Shown here piece by piece: positions 50,298 to 59,490 of a stretch of DNA of 64,000 bases (positions within the stretch are counted from its first letter, which is position 1; the number at the start of each line of letters is the position of its first letter). The notes below the pieces were generated by a model. That model was not told the origin of the DNA, did no database searches, and saw only the letters and a list, made by a program, of their open reading frames with translations. The translations under genes and the position numbers were made by a program. The DNA is from Flavobacterium branchiicola (lineage in GTDB: Bacteria; Bacteroidota; Bacteroidia; Flavobacteriales; Flavobacteriaceae): positions 780,974 to 844,973 of the forward strand of contig NZ_JAGYWA010000001.1 of assembly GCF_018383905.1 (NCBI RefSeq). Reading direction: 5' to 3'.

Positions 50298-50939
50298 ATG
50301 GCATTACTTACCCCATTACTTTCTGGTTTTATTGCTGCTGCAATTGGGATTATTCCTCCGGGTTTAATCAACATGACGGCAGCCAAAATAAACCTTAAAG
50401 AAGGAAAAAAGAATGCACTTTGGTTTGTAATCGGAGCGGTTTTGGTTATTTTCTTTCAGGTTTATGTTGCGGTTTTATTCGCCAGAGTAATCGACAATCG
50501 TCCTGATGTTGTAACGCTTTTAAGAGAAATTGGCTTTGTTACTTTCTCGATCCTCACCATTTATTTTTTATTTATTGCAAAAGAGCCAAAAGCCAAGAAA
50601 AAAGCAAAAATTAAAAAGAGCAGTAAAAAAAGCCGCTTCTTTTTAGGAATGTTACTTTCTGGCCTTAACTTCTTCCCTATTCCATATTATGTTGTTGTAA
50701 GTGTTACTTTGGCAACTTATCATCTTTTTGTATTCGAAAACAACACTATTTTTACGTTTGTTTTAGGGTCTGTTTTGGGTTCGTTTGCTGCTTTATACAG
50801 TTACATTGCTTTTTTCGGAAAAATCGAAAAGAAAACTGATTATCTGTTGCGTAACATGAATACTATTATTGGTAGTATCACCGGTTTAGTTGCTCTTGCA
50901 ACGCTTTTTAATATTTTGAATTACTATTTCGGGCAATAA
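50298..50939 (+). CDS. LysE-family transporter
   Basis: 213 residues with six membrane helices. The N-terminal LLSGFIAAAIGIIPPGLINMTAAKI has the LysE/RhtB pattern with Pro-Gly in the first helix. A basic loop (AKKKAKIKKSSKKSR, about 98-112) separates the two halves. It exports amino acids or similar small molecules; substrate unknown. Confidence 0.85.
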   Translation: MALLTPLLSGFIAAAIGIIPPGLINMTAAKINLKEGKKNALWFVIGAVLVIFFQVYVAVLFARVIDNRPDVVTLLREIGFVTFSILTIYFLFIAKEPKAKKKAKIKKSSKKSRFFLGMLLSGLNFFPIPYYVVVSVTLATYHLFVFENNTIFTFVLGSVLGSFAALYSYIAFFGKIEKKTDYLLRNMNTIIGSITGLVALATLFNILNYYFGQ

Positions 50940-51019
50940 ACTAACCATTAAGTAATTAAGAAAAATTAAGCTTTTATCTTAATATAACTTTATATCTTAA
51001 TGGTAAAATATTTTTAAAA

Positions 51020-51346
51020 ATGGCTGAAGAAAATTTTTTCGAAAGAGTTTATATAGTCGCCAGACAAATTCCGTATGGGAAAGTTACTTCTTATGGCGCA
51101 ATTGCAAAAGCTTTAGGAACTGCACGCTCTGCGCGAATGGTGGGCTGGGCGATGAATGCGTGTCATAATATGGATGATGTTCCCGCGCACAGAGTCGTAA
51201 ACCAAAAAGGTCTTTTGACTGGAAAACATCATTTTGACGGAACCAATTTAATGCAGCAACTTTTAGAAAGTGAAGGCATTAAAGTAGTCAACAATCAAAT
51301 TGTAGATCTCGAAAAACACTTCTGGCAACCAGAAGTTGAGTTTTAA
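51020..51346 (+). CDS. Alkyltransferase-like protein (ATL)
   Basis: 108 residues of the MGMT (Ada C-terminal) fold: FFERVYIVARQIPYGKVTSYGAIAKALGTARSARMVGWAMNAC (helix-turn-helix) and then VPAHRVVNQKG. In the DNA alkyltransferases this motif is PCHR; here the catalytic Cys is Ala, as in ATL proteins that bind O6-alkylguanine and hand lesions to nucleotide-excision repair without transferring the alkyl group. A palindromic repeat follows at 51359-51421. Confidence 0.9.
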   Translation: MAEENFFERVYIVARQIPYGKVTSYGAIAKALGTARSARMVGWAMNACHNMDDVPAHRVVNQKGLLTGKHHFDGTNLMQQLLESEGIKVVNNQIVDLEKHFWQPEVEF

Positions 51347-51358
51347 AATTTCTTCTTT

Positions 51359-51421
51359 GTCAGGCTGAGCGGAGTCGAAGCCCTTTTGCACGATAAAGCC
51401 TTCGACTCCGCTCAGGGTGAC
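51359..51421. repeat. Palindromic intergenic repeat (GCTGAGCGGAGTCGAAG type)
   Basis: The arms CTGAGCGGAGTCGAAG (within 51359-51380) and CTTCGACTCCGCTCAG (within 51400-51421) are complementary with two mismatches near the outer end. They resemble in design the GGAACGAAG palindromes at 22502 and 23767. Located 3' of the ATL gene. Confidence 0.8.
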
Positions 51422-51573
51422 ATTATCGTAAACTAAAAAATTGTGAATTTTTGATTACTCAATTTGTCAAGTCAAGTAAATAACACAATTCGATTTAGTA
51501 AATATTAAATCTCAAAAGATACTTTTATTCACATACCTACAAGGTTTTGAAAACCTTGCAGGAAAGCGATAAA

Positions 51574-52899
51574 TTAAATTAAGCAAATCACAAAACTGGT
51601 TTTATCTTCATCAGTTTGGTAGCTTAAATAACCGCCGTGCGCTTCGATGATGTTTTTTGAAAGCGTTAATCCGATTCCGGCGCCGTCTTTTCTTGTGGTG
51701 AAAAATGGCAGAAATACTTTGTCCTGAATTTCTTTGTCTATTCCTTTTCCGTTGTCTGAGATAGTGATGAAAAAGCGATTATTTTCGGTATAACTGGATA
51801 CGAACATTTTCTTGTCGTTTTTCTCTTTTAAAGCATAAATACTGTTGGTTATCAGATTTATAATCACTTGTTCCATTTGGCTTTTATCAATCAAAATAGA
51901 ACGCGAACTGTGCAGATCATTTATCAGTTCAATGTTTTCTGATTTCAAAATCGGACTCATCACTCTCAAACAATCATCAAACAACGCATTTATTGGCGTC
52001 ATCACTTTTGTTGGCGTTGGCAGCATGGCGAGTTTTCGGTAATTATCAACAAAAACCTGCAAATGATCGCTTCTGTTTATAATCGTCGAAATACTGCTTT
52101 TAATATCTTCAAAATCGTCTTCTTCCAATTGATCCTGATCTACGATATGAAGCAAATTCTGCGAAAGCGCACGAATTGGCGTTAAGGAATTCATTAATTC
52201 ATGCGATATAATCTTCATTAAATTAATCCACGCTTCTTTTTCTTTTTTCTCGATAACGCGCTGAATACTGTCCAGTAAAACAATAAAATATTCTTTATTG
52301 TAGGTTTGAGTTCTTGAAGTCTGCAACATAAAAGTCTGCAAATCCTGTTCTTCAATTTTTATAGAAATCGCCGATTTTAATTCGCTGAACTCCGTCTTTT
52401 CAATTTCAAAACAAAGCGACGGAAGATAGTTTTTAAGGTATTTCCAATGACTTACTTTTGGCACTTTAAACAAATCTGAAAAGCAATCGTTCATTAAAAA
52501 AATACTCCAGTCTTCATTGTCTTTTTCCAGGATTAAAGCTGCTGTATCAATATTATTTAAAAGGGAACGATAAATCAACTCTTTAGAAATTTGTTCTTGT
52601 TGGCGCTCTTTTAAAGTTTCATAAAGAAGATATAAACTTTTGAAATTGTCTTTTTTATTCTCTTCGGGAAAATTGGTCGAAAAATCATTTTGCAAAATCG
52701 AAAGCATTGTTCTGTCATAAAACTGCAATCGGTTTTTTACATAAAAATACATTTCGGCCAGCATTATAAACACGAAAGAGCCTACCAAAAGTGCATTATA
52801 ATAAAAGGCTTTATAGATGAGAAAAACGCAAAAGAAAAAGAGAATCATGATAAACAAGACTCTCACAAATAAAGCGTTATAAAACTTCCAATTCTTCAT
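51574..52899 (-). CDS. Sensor histidine kinase (NtrY/NtrB-like)
   Basis: 441 residues. Two membrane helices at about 10-30 and 35-52 are followed by a PAS-like region (about 100-200). The phosphoacceptor motif is ISHELMNSLTPIRALSQNLL near residue 235 (His). The ATPase domain has N-box QVIINLITNSIYALKEK, G1 DNGKGIDKEIQDKV and G2 GAGIGLTLSKNIIEAHGG. It is downstream of the response regulator on the same strand and probably phosphorylates it. Confidence 0.92.
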   Translation of the reverse strand: MKNWKFYNALFVRVLFIMILFFFCVFLIYKAFYYNALLVGSFVFIMLAEMYFYVKNRLQFYDRTMLSILQNDFSTNFPEENKKDNFKSLYLLYETLKERQQEQISKELIYRSLLNNIDTAALILEKDNEDWSIFLMNDCFSDLFKVPKVSHWKYLKNYLPSLCFEIEKTEFSELKSAISIKIEEQDLQTFMLQTSRTQTYNKEYFIVLLDSIQRVIEKKEKEAWINLMKIISHELMNSLTPIRALSQNLLHIVDQDQLEEDDFEDIKSSISTIINRSDHLQVFVDNYRKLAMLPTPTKVMTPINALFDDCLRVMSPILKSENIELINDLHSSRSILIDKSQMEQVIINLITNSIYALKEKNDKKMFVSSYTENNRFFITISDNGKGIDKEIQDKVFLPFFTTRKDGAGIGLTLSKNIIEAHGGYLSYQTDEDKTSFVICLI

Positions 52900-52961
52900 T
52901 ATTTGATTTGAATTGCCTCCAGCTTTAGCTGGCGGAATGATAAAATTATTTATAGAAACAG

Positions 52962-52995
52962 GGCTTTAGCCAAAATGTTATGTTTGGCTAAAGCC
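52962..52995 (-). repeat. Intercistronic palindrome between response regulator and kinase
   Basis: GGCTTTAGCCAAA and TTTGGCTAAAGCC are perfect arms with an 8-nt loop. Outer, degraded copies of a CCAGCTTTAGCTGG palindrome flank it at 52919-52934 and 53021-53036. A similar word lies at 12428-12445. Confidence 0.75.
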
Positions 52996-53050
52996 TCCTA
53001 TCTTTCCTTATTATTTACATCCAGCTAAAGCTGGACGCTATTCATTTTCT

Positions 53051-54394
53051 TTAATTCTTTAAGTCGTACTTTTCAATTCTTCTGTAAAGTGCAGCTCTCG
53101 ACAAACCCAATTCTTCAGCGGTTTTACTTATGTTTCCATGATTTTTAAAAAGTGCTTTTTCGATGGCCGTTTTTTCCAGTTCAGATAACGGATTATCATC
53201 GTTTTCCTGAATATCTTCGAAGTCCAGAATATCTAAATCGTTTATAGAAATTGTATTATTATCGGCCAGAATCAAAGCACGTTCGATCTTGTTTTCCATT
53301 TCCCTTACGTTTCCTTTCCACGGATAACGTTCTAAATACGGCGCAACATTCTCCTCAAAACGCCAATTGTTCTGATTGTATTTTTCCGCCACCTGATCCA
53401 GAACAAAATGCGCCATCGGAACAATATCTTCTTTTCGCTCACGCAAAGGCGGCAGATTGATTTCCATTGTATTAATTCTGTACAACAAATCTTCTCTGAA
53501 TACTTTATTTTTCACCTCAGCTTTAATATCATTATTGGTTGCCGAAATGATTCTGACATTCAAAGGTCTTGCTTTGCTTTCGCCCAAACGAGTTACCGTT
53601 TTGGTCTGCAAAACGTGCAATAATTTAGATTGTAAATGAAGTGGAATATTCCCTATTTCGTCCAGAAAAATAGTTCCGTTTTGTGCCGATTCAAATCTTC
53701 CCGGTGTATCTGCTTTCGCATCGGTAAAAGCGCCTTTTGCATAACCAAAAAGTTCACTTTCGAACAAATTATCGCTCAAAGAACCTAAATCGACATGTAC
53801 GAAAGGTTCTTTTTTTCTTTCTGAATTTTGATGTATAAATTCGGCAAAAACAAACTTTCCGGTTCCGTTTTCTCCTAAGACTAAAACATTAGCATCGGTT
53901 TTGGCTACTTTTTCGGCAATAGAATAAGCTTGTTTTATTTTTTGAGAAGTTCCGGTAAAATATCTTTTTTCTGCTTTTTCAACAACTGTTTTTTTGCTGT
54001 GTTTTCGGCTTTCGGCGACAGCCTTATCAATAATTTCAAGCAATTTTTCGTTATTCCAGGGTTTTAAAACATAGTCAAAAGCACCCATTTTAATTCCTTC
54101 AACCGCGGTATCAATTTTACCAAAAGCGGTCATCAGAATCACAATTGTATTTGGAGAAAGTGTTTTAATTTCTTTTAGCCAATGAATTCCTTCGCGTCCA
54201 TCTTCAAAACCAATTCGGTAATTCATGTCTAATAAAACCACATTGATCTCATTTTCATTTAAAGTCGAAATGATTTTTTTTGGGCTATTTTCGGTAAAAA
54301 TGGTCTCAAAATGTTTTTTAAGAATCATTTTTGCCGAAAACAGAATTTCTTCCTGATCGTCAACAATTAATATTTGAGCTTGCTTTTTTCTCAT
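53051..54394 (-). CDS. Sigma-54-dependent response regulator (NtrC family)
   Basis: 447 residues from ATG 54394. The receiver domain (ILIVDDQEEILFS, phosphoacceptor Asp in VVLLDMNY) is followed by an AAA+ sigma-54 domain with Walker A-like GENGTGKF, GAFTDA in place of the classical GAFTGA loop, Walker B GTIFLDEIGN and RIISATNND. A Fis-type HTH (NISKTAEELGLSRAALYRRIEKY) ends the protein. It activates RpoN-dependent promoters. It is divergent from the adaptor gene, where a candidate sigma-54 promoter lies, so it probably controls that export operon. An upstream ATG at 54445 adds 17 residues before the receiver fold. Confidence 0.93.
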   Translation of the reverse strand: MRKKQAQILIVDDQEEILFSAKMILKKHFETIFTENSPKKIISTLNENEINVVLLDMNYRIGFEDGREGIHWLKEIKTLSPNTIVILMTAFGKIDTAVEGIKMGAFDYVLKPWNNEKLLEIIDKAVAESRKHSKKTVVEKAEKRYFTGTSQKIKQAYSIAEKVAKTDANVLVLGENGTGKFVFAEFIHQNSERKKEPFVHVDLGSLSDNLFESELFGYAKGAFTDAKADTPGRFESAQNGTIFLDEIGNIPLHLQSKLLHVLQTKTVTRLGESKARPLNVRIISATNNDIKAEVKNKVFREDLLYRINTMEINLPPLRERKEDIVPMAHFVLDQVAEKYNQNNWRFEENVAPYLERYPWKGNVREMENKIERALILADNNTISINDLDILDFEDIQENDDNPLSELEKTAIEKALFKNHGNISKTAEELGLSRAALYRRIEKYDLKN

Positions 54395-54507
54395 GCTGTT
54401 CTTTTTTGTCCGATTTTGAACGGTCAACTGTTCATTATCGAACACTCTTTTTTTGGATCGTTTTTAGAGTCTCTTTAAAATCAAGGCCTTGCAAAAAATA
54501 AATTTTA

Positions 54508-54522
54508 TGGCACAGTATTTAC
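54508..54522 (+). promoter_or_regulatory. Candidate sigma-54 (-24/-12) promoter
   Basis: TGGCACAGTATTTAC, with GG at the -24 position, ten bases, then AC in place of GC at -12. The predicted start would be about 54533, leaving a leader of about 19 bases before the adaptor ATG. The mismatch at -12 lowers confidence, but the position and the adjacent NtrC-type gene support it. Confidence 0.5.
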
Positions 54523-54551
54523 CTATTGGTAATCAGTAAATTATTTAAAAA

Positions 54552-55796
54552 ATGGACAAGGTAATTCCTCGTAAAAATAGAAAATTTAGATATCTCACAA
54601 TAGCAATTGGAGTTTTTTTAGCTTTGGCTACAATCGTCTTTTTTTCGTTTAACACTAAAAGAAGTCTAAATGTAAAAACCGAAGAGCTTTCAATTCAGAA
54701 AGTTGAAAAGGCTTTTTTTGAAGATTTTGTTGTTTTTCAGGCGAAAGTTGAACCGCTTAACGTAATGCTTGTAAACGTTACAGAAGGAGGATCTGTAAAA
54801 GAGATTTTTGTAGAAAACGGTGCAATGGTTACCAAAGGGCAATCGCTGGCACGTTTGTACAACCCAAATACAGAATTGAATTATCTGACTCAGGAAACAG
54901 CCATTATTGAGCAAATCAATAACCTGAATACCGGAAAATTAAACATCAGAAATCAGGAACTGAATTTAAACAAAGACTTGGTTTTAATCGAGCACGATTA
55001 TAATGATGCCAAACGTCTTTATGATATGAATTCGAAATTGTATGAGAAAGATGTGATTTCGAAAAATGACTGGAATACTTTTAAAGAAAGTCTTCGTTTT
55101 CAGGAAGAGCGCAAAAGAACGATTCAACAAAGTATTCAGAAAGAAAAACAGTCCAATCAATTACAAATTTCTCAAATCAACCGTTCGATTCAGACGATGG
55201 ATAAAAGTTTGGATATTTTGAGAAACAACAAAAAGAACTTTTTAATTACTGCGCCGGAAACGGGAAGATTAACTTCTTTTGAGCCTGTTTTAGGAAAAAC
55301 ATTTCAGGCTGGAGCAAGCATCGGAAAAATTGATTCCAAACGCGGCTACAAACTTACTGCAGAAGTAGATGAATTTTACTTAGAAAAACTGCGCGAAGGC
55401 TTAAAAGGTCAGGTGGAGTTTAAAGGTAAAACGCTGGAAGTTTTGGTTACCAAAGTAATTCCGGAAGTAAAAAGTGGTCATTTTACTGTAGAATTGGCTT
55501 TTACATCTAAAGAAAATATTGCTTTACAAGACGGATTAAGTTTTGGTGTAAAACTGATTTTATCTGAAAGAAATAAAATATTAGTGCTGCCAAAAGGAAG
55601 TTTTAATCAGGAAACAGCTGGAAAATGGATCTTTGTAGTAAAAGGAAATAAAGCCGAAAGAAGAGCTATAAAATTAGGAAGAGAAAACCCGTCTTATTAT
55701 GAAGTTCTGGAAGGATTAAAAGAAGGTGAATCTGTAGTTACCTCATCCTATTCTGACTACAAAGACGTTGAGGAGCTTTCGCTTAGCAAAGAATAA
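54552..55796 (+). CDS. Periplasmic adaptor (MacA/HlyD-like) of ABC exporter
   Basis: 414 residues. One N-terminal membrane anchor (about 12-32) precedes a biotinyl-lipoyl half (VNVTEGGSVKEIFVENGAMVTKGQSL near 75-100). A long helical hairpin (about 110-225) follows, then the second half (LITAPETGRLTSFEPVLGKTFQAGASIG) and a C-terminal barrel with LVLPKGSF and ALKEGESVV-like ending GLKEGESVVTSSYSDY. It connects an inner-membrane ABC permease to an outer-membrane channel. First gene of the operon with the ATPase and permease downstream; no TolC gene is encoded here. Confidence 0.9.
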   Translation: MDKVIPRKNRKFRYLTIAIGVFLALATIVFFSFNTKRSLNVKTEELSIQKVEKAFFEDFVVFQAKVEPLNVMLVNVTEGGSVKEIFVENGAMVTKGQSLARLYNPNTELNYLTQETAIIEQINNLNTGKLNIRNQELNLNKDLVLIEHDYNDAKRLYDMNSKLYEKDVISKNDWNTFKESLRFQEERKRTIQQSIQKEKQSNQLQISQINRSIQTMDKSLDILRNNKKNFLITAPETGRLTSFEPVLGKTFQAGASIGKIDSKRGYKLTAEVDEFYLEKLREGLKGQVEFKGKTLEVLVTKVIPEVKSGHFTVELAFTSKENIALQDGLSFGVKLILSERNKILVLPKGSFNQETAGKWIFVVKGNKAERRAIKLGRENPSYYEVLEGLKEGESVVTSSYSDYKDVEELSLSKE

Positions 55797-55922
55797 ATTA
55801 GTTTCAGGTTTAAAGTTTCAAGTTACAGAAAACCTGAAACCTGAAACTTGAAACAAACAAAAAATCATCATTTCAATCATCAATCAAAAAACGTAATTAA
55901 CAACATTTAACACCTTTACAAA

Positions 55923-56630
55923 ATGATAACAATTCAAAATTTAACCAAAGTTTTTAGAACAGAAGAAGTAGAAACATCAGCATTAAGCGGTATTTCTTTA
56001 CACATTAAAAAAGGTGATTTTTTAACTATCATGGGGCCTTCAGGTTGTGGAAAATCTACTTTATTAAATATCATTGGTCTACTGGACAGTGCTTCAGACG
56101 GAAGTTATAAATTATTAGATCAGGAAATGATTGGTCTAAAAGAAAAAGGAAGAGCTCAGGTTCGTAAAGAAAATATTGGTTTCATTTTTCAGAATTTCAA
56201 TTTAATCGATGAGCTTTCTGTTTATGATAATATCGAATTGCCTTTGCTTTACAACAATGTTAAAGCATCAGAAAGAAAGCAAAAAATTGAAGCTATTGCA
56301 GAGAAATTAAATATCTCACATCGTTTAAAACATTTTCCGCAGCAGCTTTCAGGTGGTCAGCAACAAAGGGTTGCCGTTGCAAGAGCTTTGGTAAATGACC
56401 CGAAAATTATTCTTGCCGATGAGCCAACCGGAAACTTAGATAGTAAAAACGGTAATGAAGTAATGGAACTTTTGACCGACTTACATGCAAAAGGCGCTAC
56501 AATTTTGATGGTAACCCACTCTGATTATGACGCTTCGTTTTCGCAACGAACTATTCATATGAAAGACGGTGTAATATTCTCTGAGAAATTAAATCAACGA
56601 AATGTTGATGTTTTTATGGACGCTAAATAA
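55923..56630 (+). CDS. ABC transporter ATP-binding protein (MacB/LolD type)
   Basis: 235 residues. Walker A GPSGCGKST near residue 38, Q-loop IFQNFNLIDELSV, signature LSGGQQQRVAVARAL, Walker B IILADEPTGNLDS and the switch His in MVTHSDYD: a complete ATPase of the MacB/LolD/FtsE class. The stop overlaps a short AUG; a 23-residue membrane peptide gene may follow before the permease. Confidence 0.95.
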   Translation: MITIQNLTKVFRTEEVETSALSGISLHIKKGDFLTIMGPSGCGKSTLLNIIGLLDSASDGSYKLLDQEMIGLKEKGRAQVRKENIGFIFQNFNLIDELSVYDNIELPLLYNNVKASERKQKIEAIAEKLNISHRLKHFPQQLSGGQQQRVAVARALVNDPKIILADEPTGNLDSKNGNEVMELLTDLHAKGATILMVTHSDYDASFSQRTIHMKDGVIFSEKLNQRNVDVFMDAK

Positions 56631-56637
56631 TGAAAAA

Positions 56638-56709
56638 ATGATAAAATTTATCGTAACTGCAATCGTAATTCTGGTAGAATTTGTTTGCAGAGTATTCGCA
56701 ATTATTTAA
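56638..56709 (+). CDS. Candidate 23-residue single-span membrane peptide
   Basis: An ATG at 56638 opens 23 codons ending at TAA 56707-56709. The encoded peptide begins MIKFIVTAIVILVEF and is almost entirely hydrophobic with one central Cys-Arg pair, typical of a small inner-membrane peptide. It lies 7 bases after the ATPase gene and 47 bases before the permease gene on the same strand. Small peptides of this kind accompany some transport complexes (for example KdpF), but there is no homology evidence; this could be chance. Confidence 0.35.
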   Translation: MIKFIVTAIVILVEFVCRVFAII

Positions 56710-56756
56710 AAACAATCAGTTTAAAATAACTGAATTAACTATAAAAAACATACACC

Positions 56757-59189
56757 ATGATTTCTAATTGGTTTAAAATATTTATTTATCATTTAAAGCA
56801 AAACAAGCTGTTTTCGTTTTTGAATGTCTTAGGATTAAGCATCGGGATTGCCAGCGTAATCTTCGCTATTTTGTATTGGAACAATGAACACGCATACGAT
56901 CAATGGAATCCCAATAAAGAAAACACCTACATGGTTTTGAATAAAATTGGGACAACCGGAGATATCTGGGCCACCAGTTCTATCCCTTTTGGCGAAACCT
57001 GTAAAGCCACAATTCCTGAAATTGAAAAAATCTGTTTTCTGTATAATTGGTACGATGAAGGTGTTGTAAAGTATCAAAATCAAATTGTACTGGATAAAAA
57101 GATTACAATTACTGATGAAAACTTTTTTGATTTCTTTCCTTTTGAAATTATCAAAGGTGCCAAAAAAGATATTTTGAAGGACAAAAACAGTGTTGCTGTA
57201 GCTGAAGATCAGGCGAAACTTCTTTTTAAAAATGACGATCCTATCGGAAAATCCGTTTCATACGATAATAAAACATATACGGTAAAAGCTGTTTATCGCA
57301 TTACCAGACCGTCTTCTGCTGAGCCAAATTATATTTTCAGTGGTATAAAGCGAGAAAGTGATAAAACTCAATGGGGAAATTTTAATTATGCCTTAATGAT
57401 TAAAACCAAAAATGGCACTGATGCTGGCGCTCTTTTAAAGAAAATGCAAAATGTAACTTTTGTAAACAGAACTGTAAAAGATGCAAAAGCAAGCGGTATG
57501 ACTGTAGAACAGTATTTGAAAGAAAATGGCGAGATTAAAGTCATTCTCGATCAATTGAAAACATCTCGCTTACATGGTACAAAAAGCTCAGGCGGACAAG
57601 ATTTTCCTGAAGGTGCGGGTAACTTAAAGTTACTTTATATTATGGGTGGTTTATCTGTACTTATCTTAGTTTTATCTTTGGTAAACTACATTAATTTAGC
57701 CACTGCATCGGCTATTAAACGTGCAAAAGAGGTTGGCGTGCGCAAAATTGTAGGCGCATCAAAAAACCAAATCATAATGCAGTTTATCTTTGAAACGGCT
57801 ATAATTGTAACCATGTCTATTTTGTTTGCTCTTGCCATTGTAGAGCTTTCATTACCTTATTACAATATCTTTTTAAGAAAAACTTTGACAATGAATGGCA
57901 GCGAATTTTATCTGCAGCTCTTATTTATTTTTGGATTAGTAATCATACTTGCGGGTATTTTTCCAGCCATTTACATTTCAAATTTTGAAACTTTAAAAGT
58001 TTTAAAAGGTAATTTTTCAAGAAGCAAAAGCGGAATCTGGATTCGTAATTCTATGCTTATTTTTCAGTTTGGTATTGCAGCATTTTTTATCATTGGCGCC
58101 CTGATTGTTAATTCGCAGGTTGATTACATGATGAACAAAGATTTAGGTTTTAGCGGCGATCAGGTAATTTCGGTTACTTACAATACAAAAGATCGTTTAA
58201 AAAGAACAGATGAATATCTGACTGATAAACAAGAAATCAAAAAAATACCCGGAGTTGTAGGCGTTACAACATTTGCAGGCTCTTTTGGTGGCAACTCAGG
58301 TTCTAGTTCAGGCTTTAAACACAACGGTATTTTTGTTCAGCCTAAAAATATCGAAATGGATTTTGGTTTTCTTGAGATGATGAAAATTAAAGTCCTTCAG
58401 GGACGCGATTTATCTCCTGAATTTGCGTCAGATACTGTGAGCGGAATGCTTATAAACGAAACACTTGCAAAGACTTTACATCTTAAAAATCCGGTAAACA
58501 CAATGATAACGTCGGGCTGGAGTGTTGGAGACGGCGATAATTTGAAATTTAAAGTTCTAGGCGTTGTAAAAGATTTTAATTTGACCGGCTTACAAAACAA
58601 GGTTTCGCCAATGATTTTTATCAATCTTAAAACACTGAAGTGGAATAATTTTAATAAGGTTCTTGTAAAAGTTTCTACCGATAATTTGCCTGAAACTCTT
58701 GCAGGATTAAAAGCTTATTGGGAGAAAAACGTAAATCCGGATTATCCTTTTGACTATGATTTTGTAAACAAAGAATTTGCAAAAACTTATGAAGAGCAGG
58801 TTAAACAAAAAAATCTATTCTTTATTCTAAACTTAGTTGTAATTATTATTGCCGTTTTTGGATTGTTTGCTTTAGCTTCTTTTTCAATGGAAAGAAGACT
58901 TAAAGAAATCGCCATTAGAAAAACGCTTGGTGCAGAAACTGATATTTTATTGAAAGAATTATCAAAACAATATATCCTTTTTTGCTTAATGGGATTTGCT
59001 GTTGGAATTGTACCGGCTTATATCTTATTGCAAAAATGGCTGGAAGATTTTGCTTTTAGAATAAATATTTCTCCGGTTCCGTTTAGCGTTGCGCTGGTTT
59101 CATTGTTAGTTCTTACTTTGGTAATTGTTTTAACAAAAGCCTATCAGGTAACTAAAATTGATATTTTGAAATATTTAAAATACGAATAA
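56757..59189 (+). CDS. ABC transporter permease (MacB/FtsX type, double-length)
   Basis: 810 residues. A membrane helix near 20-40 is followed by a large periplasmic domain (MacB_PCD type, about 45-280). A first FtsX unit has about three helices (YIMGGLSVLILVLSLVNYINLATA near 300; FETAIIVTMSILFALAIVEL near 345; LLFIFGLVIILAGIFPAIYI near 390). A second half has another periplasmic domain (about 445-680) and three C-terminal helices ending LLVLTLVIVLTKAYQ. This double-unit form is common in Bacteroidota. With the upstream adaptor and ATPase it makes a MacAB-like exporter of unknown substrate. Confidence 0.9.
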   Translation: MISNWFKIFIYHLKQNKLFSFLNVLGLSIGIASVIFAILYWNNEHAYDQWNPNKENTYMVLNKIGTTGDIWATSSIPFGETCKATIPEIEKICFLYNWYDEGVVKYQNQIVLDKKITITDENFFDFFPFEIIKGAKKDILKDKNSVAVAEDQAKLLFKNDDPIGKSVSYDNKTYTVKAVYRITRPSSAEPNYIFSGIKRESDKTQWGNFNYALMIKTKNGTDAGALLKKMQNVTFVNRTVKDAKASGMTVEQYLKENGEIKVILDQLKTSRLHGTKSSGGQDFPEGAGNLKLLYIMGGLSVLILVLSLVNYINLATASAIKRAKEVGVRKIVGASKNQIIMQFIFETAIIVTMSILFALAIVELSLPYYNIFLRKTLTMNGSEFYLQLLFIFGLVIILAGIFPAIYISNFETLKVLKGNFSRSKSGIWIRNSMLIFQFGIAAFFIIGALIVNSQVDYMMNKDLGFSGDQVISVTYNTKDRLKRTDEYLTDKQEIKKIPGVVGVTTFAGSFGGNSGSSSGFKHNGIFVQPKNIEMDFGFLEMMKIKVLQGRDLSPEFASDTVSGMLINETLAKTLHLKNPVNTMITSGWSVGDGDNLKFKVLGVVKDFNLTGLQNKVSPMIFINLKTLKWNNFNKVLVKVSTDNLPETLAGLKAYWEKNVNPDYPFDYDFVNKEFAKTYEEQVKQKNLFFILNLVVIIIAVFGLFALASFSMERRLKEIAIRKTLGAETDILLKELSKQYILFCLMGFAVGIVPAYILLQKWLEDFAFRINISPVPFSVALVSLLVLTLVIVLTKAYQVTKIDILKYLKYE

Positions 59190-59210
59190 ACTTGTAGACC
59201 ATTTTTTTTA

Positions 59211-59247
59211 AAGAAACCCGCCAAATCGCGTATTTGGCGGGTTTCTT
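59211..59247 (+). terminator. Terminator of ABC exporter operon
   Basis: AAGAAACCCGCCAAAT and ATTTGGCGGGTTTCTT form a 16-bp perfect stem with a 5-nt loop, 22 bases after the permease stop. Confidence 0.92.
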
Positions 59248-59412
59248 TTTTCATACTTTTCATTTAATTTCTGCTTTTCTTTTTTAAAATTAAAGGCTAA
59301 CAATTTTTCTTTTTGAATCTCACTTTGTAAAAAATGGCAACAGTATCATTTTGAATAATTTCAATATCGAGAAATACGATTTAAAAACAGTACGAATCCG
59401 AACATAAACTGT

Positions 59413-59420
59413 TATCTTTG
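59413..59420 (+). promoter_or_regulatory. Candidate -7 box of mrp
   Basis: TATCTTTG, 71 bases before the mrp start; the -33 region shows no clear TTG. Confidence 0.5.
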
Positions 59421-59490
59421 CAGTCTGAAATGAGTTTAAATAAATATAGTTCATAAGCAAATTTCATCAATAGAAAACCCTACATTAAAA

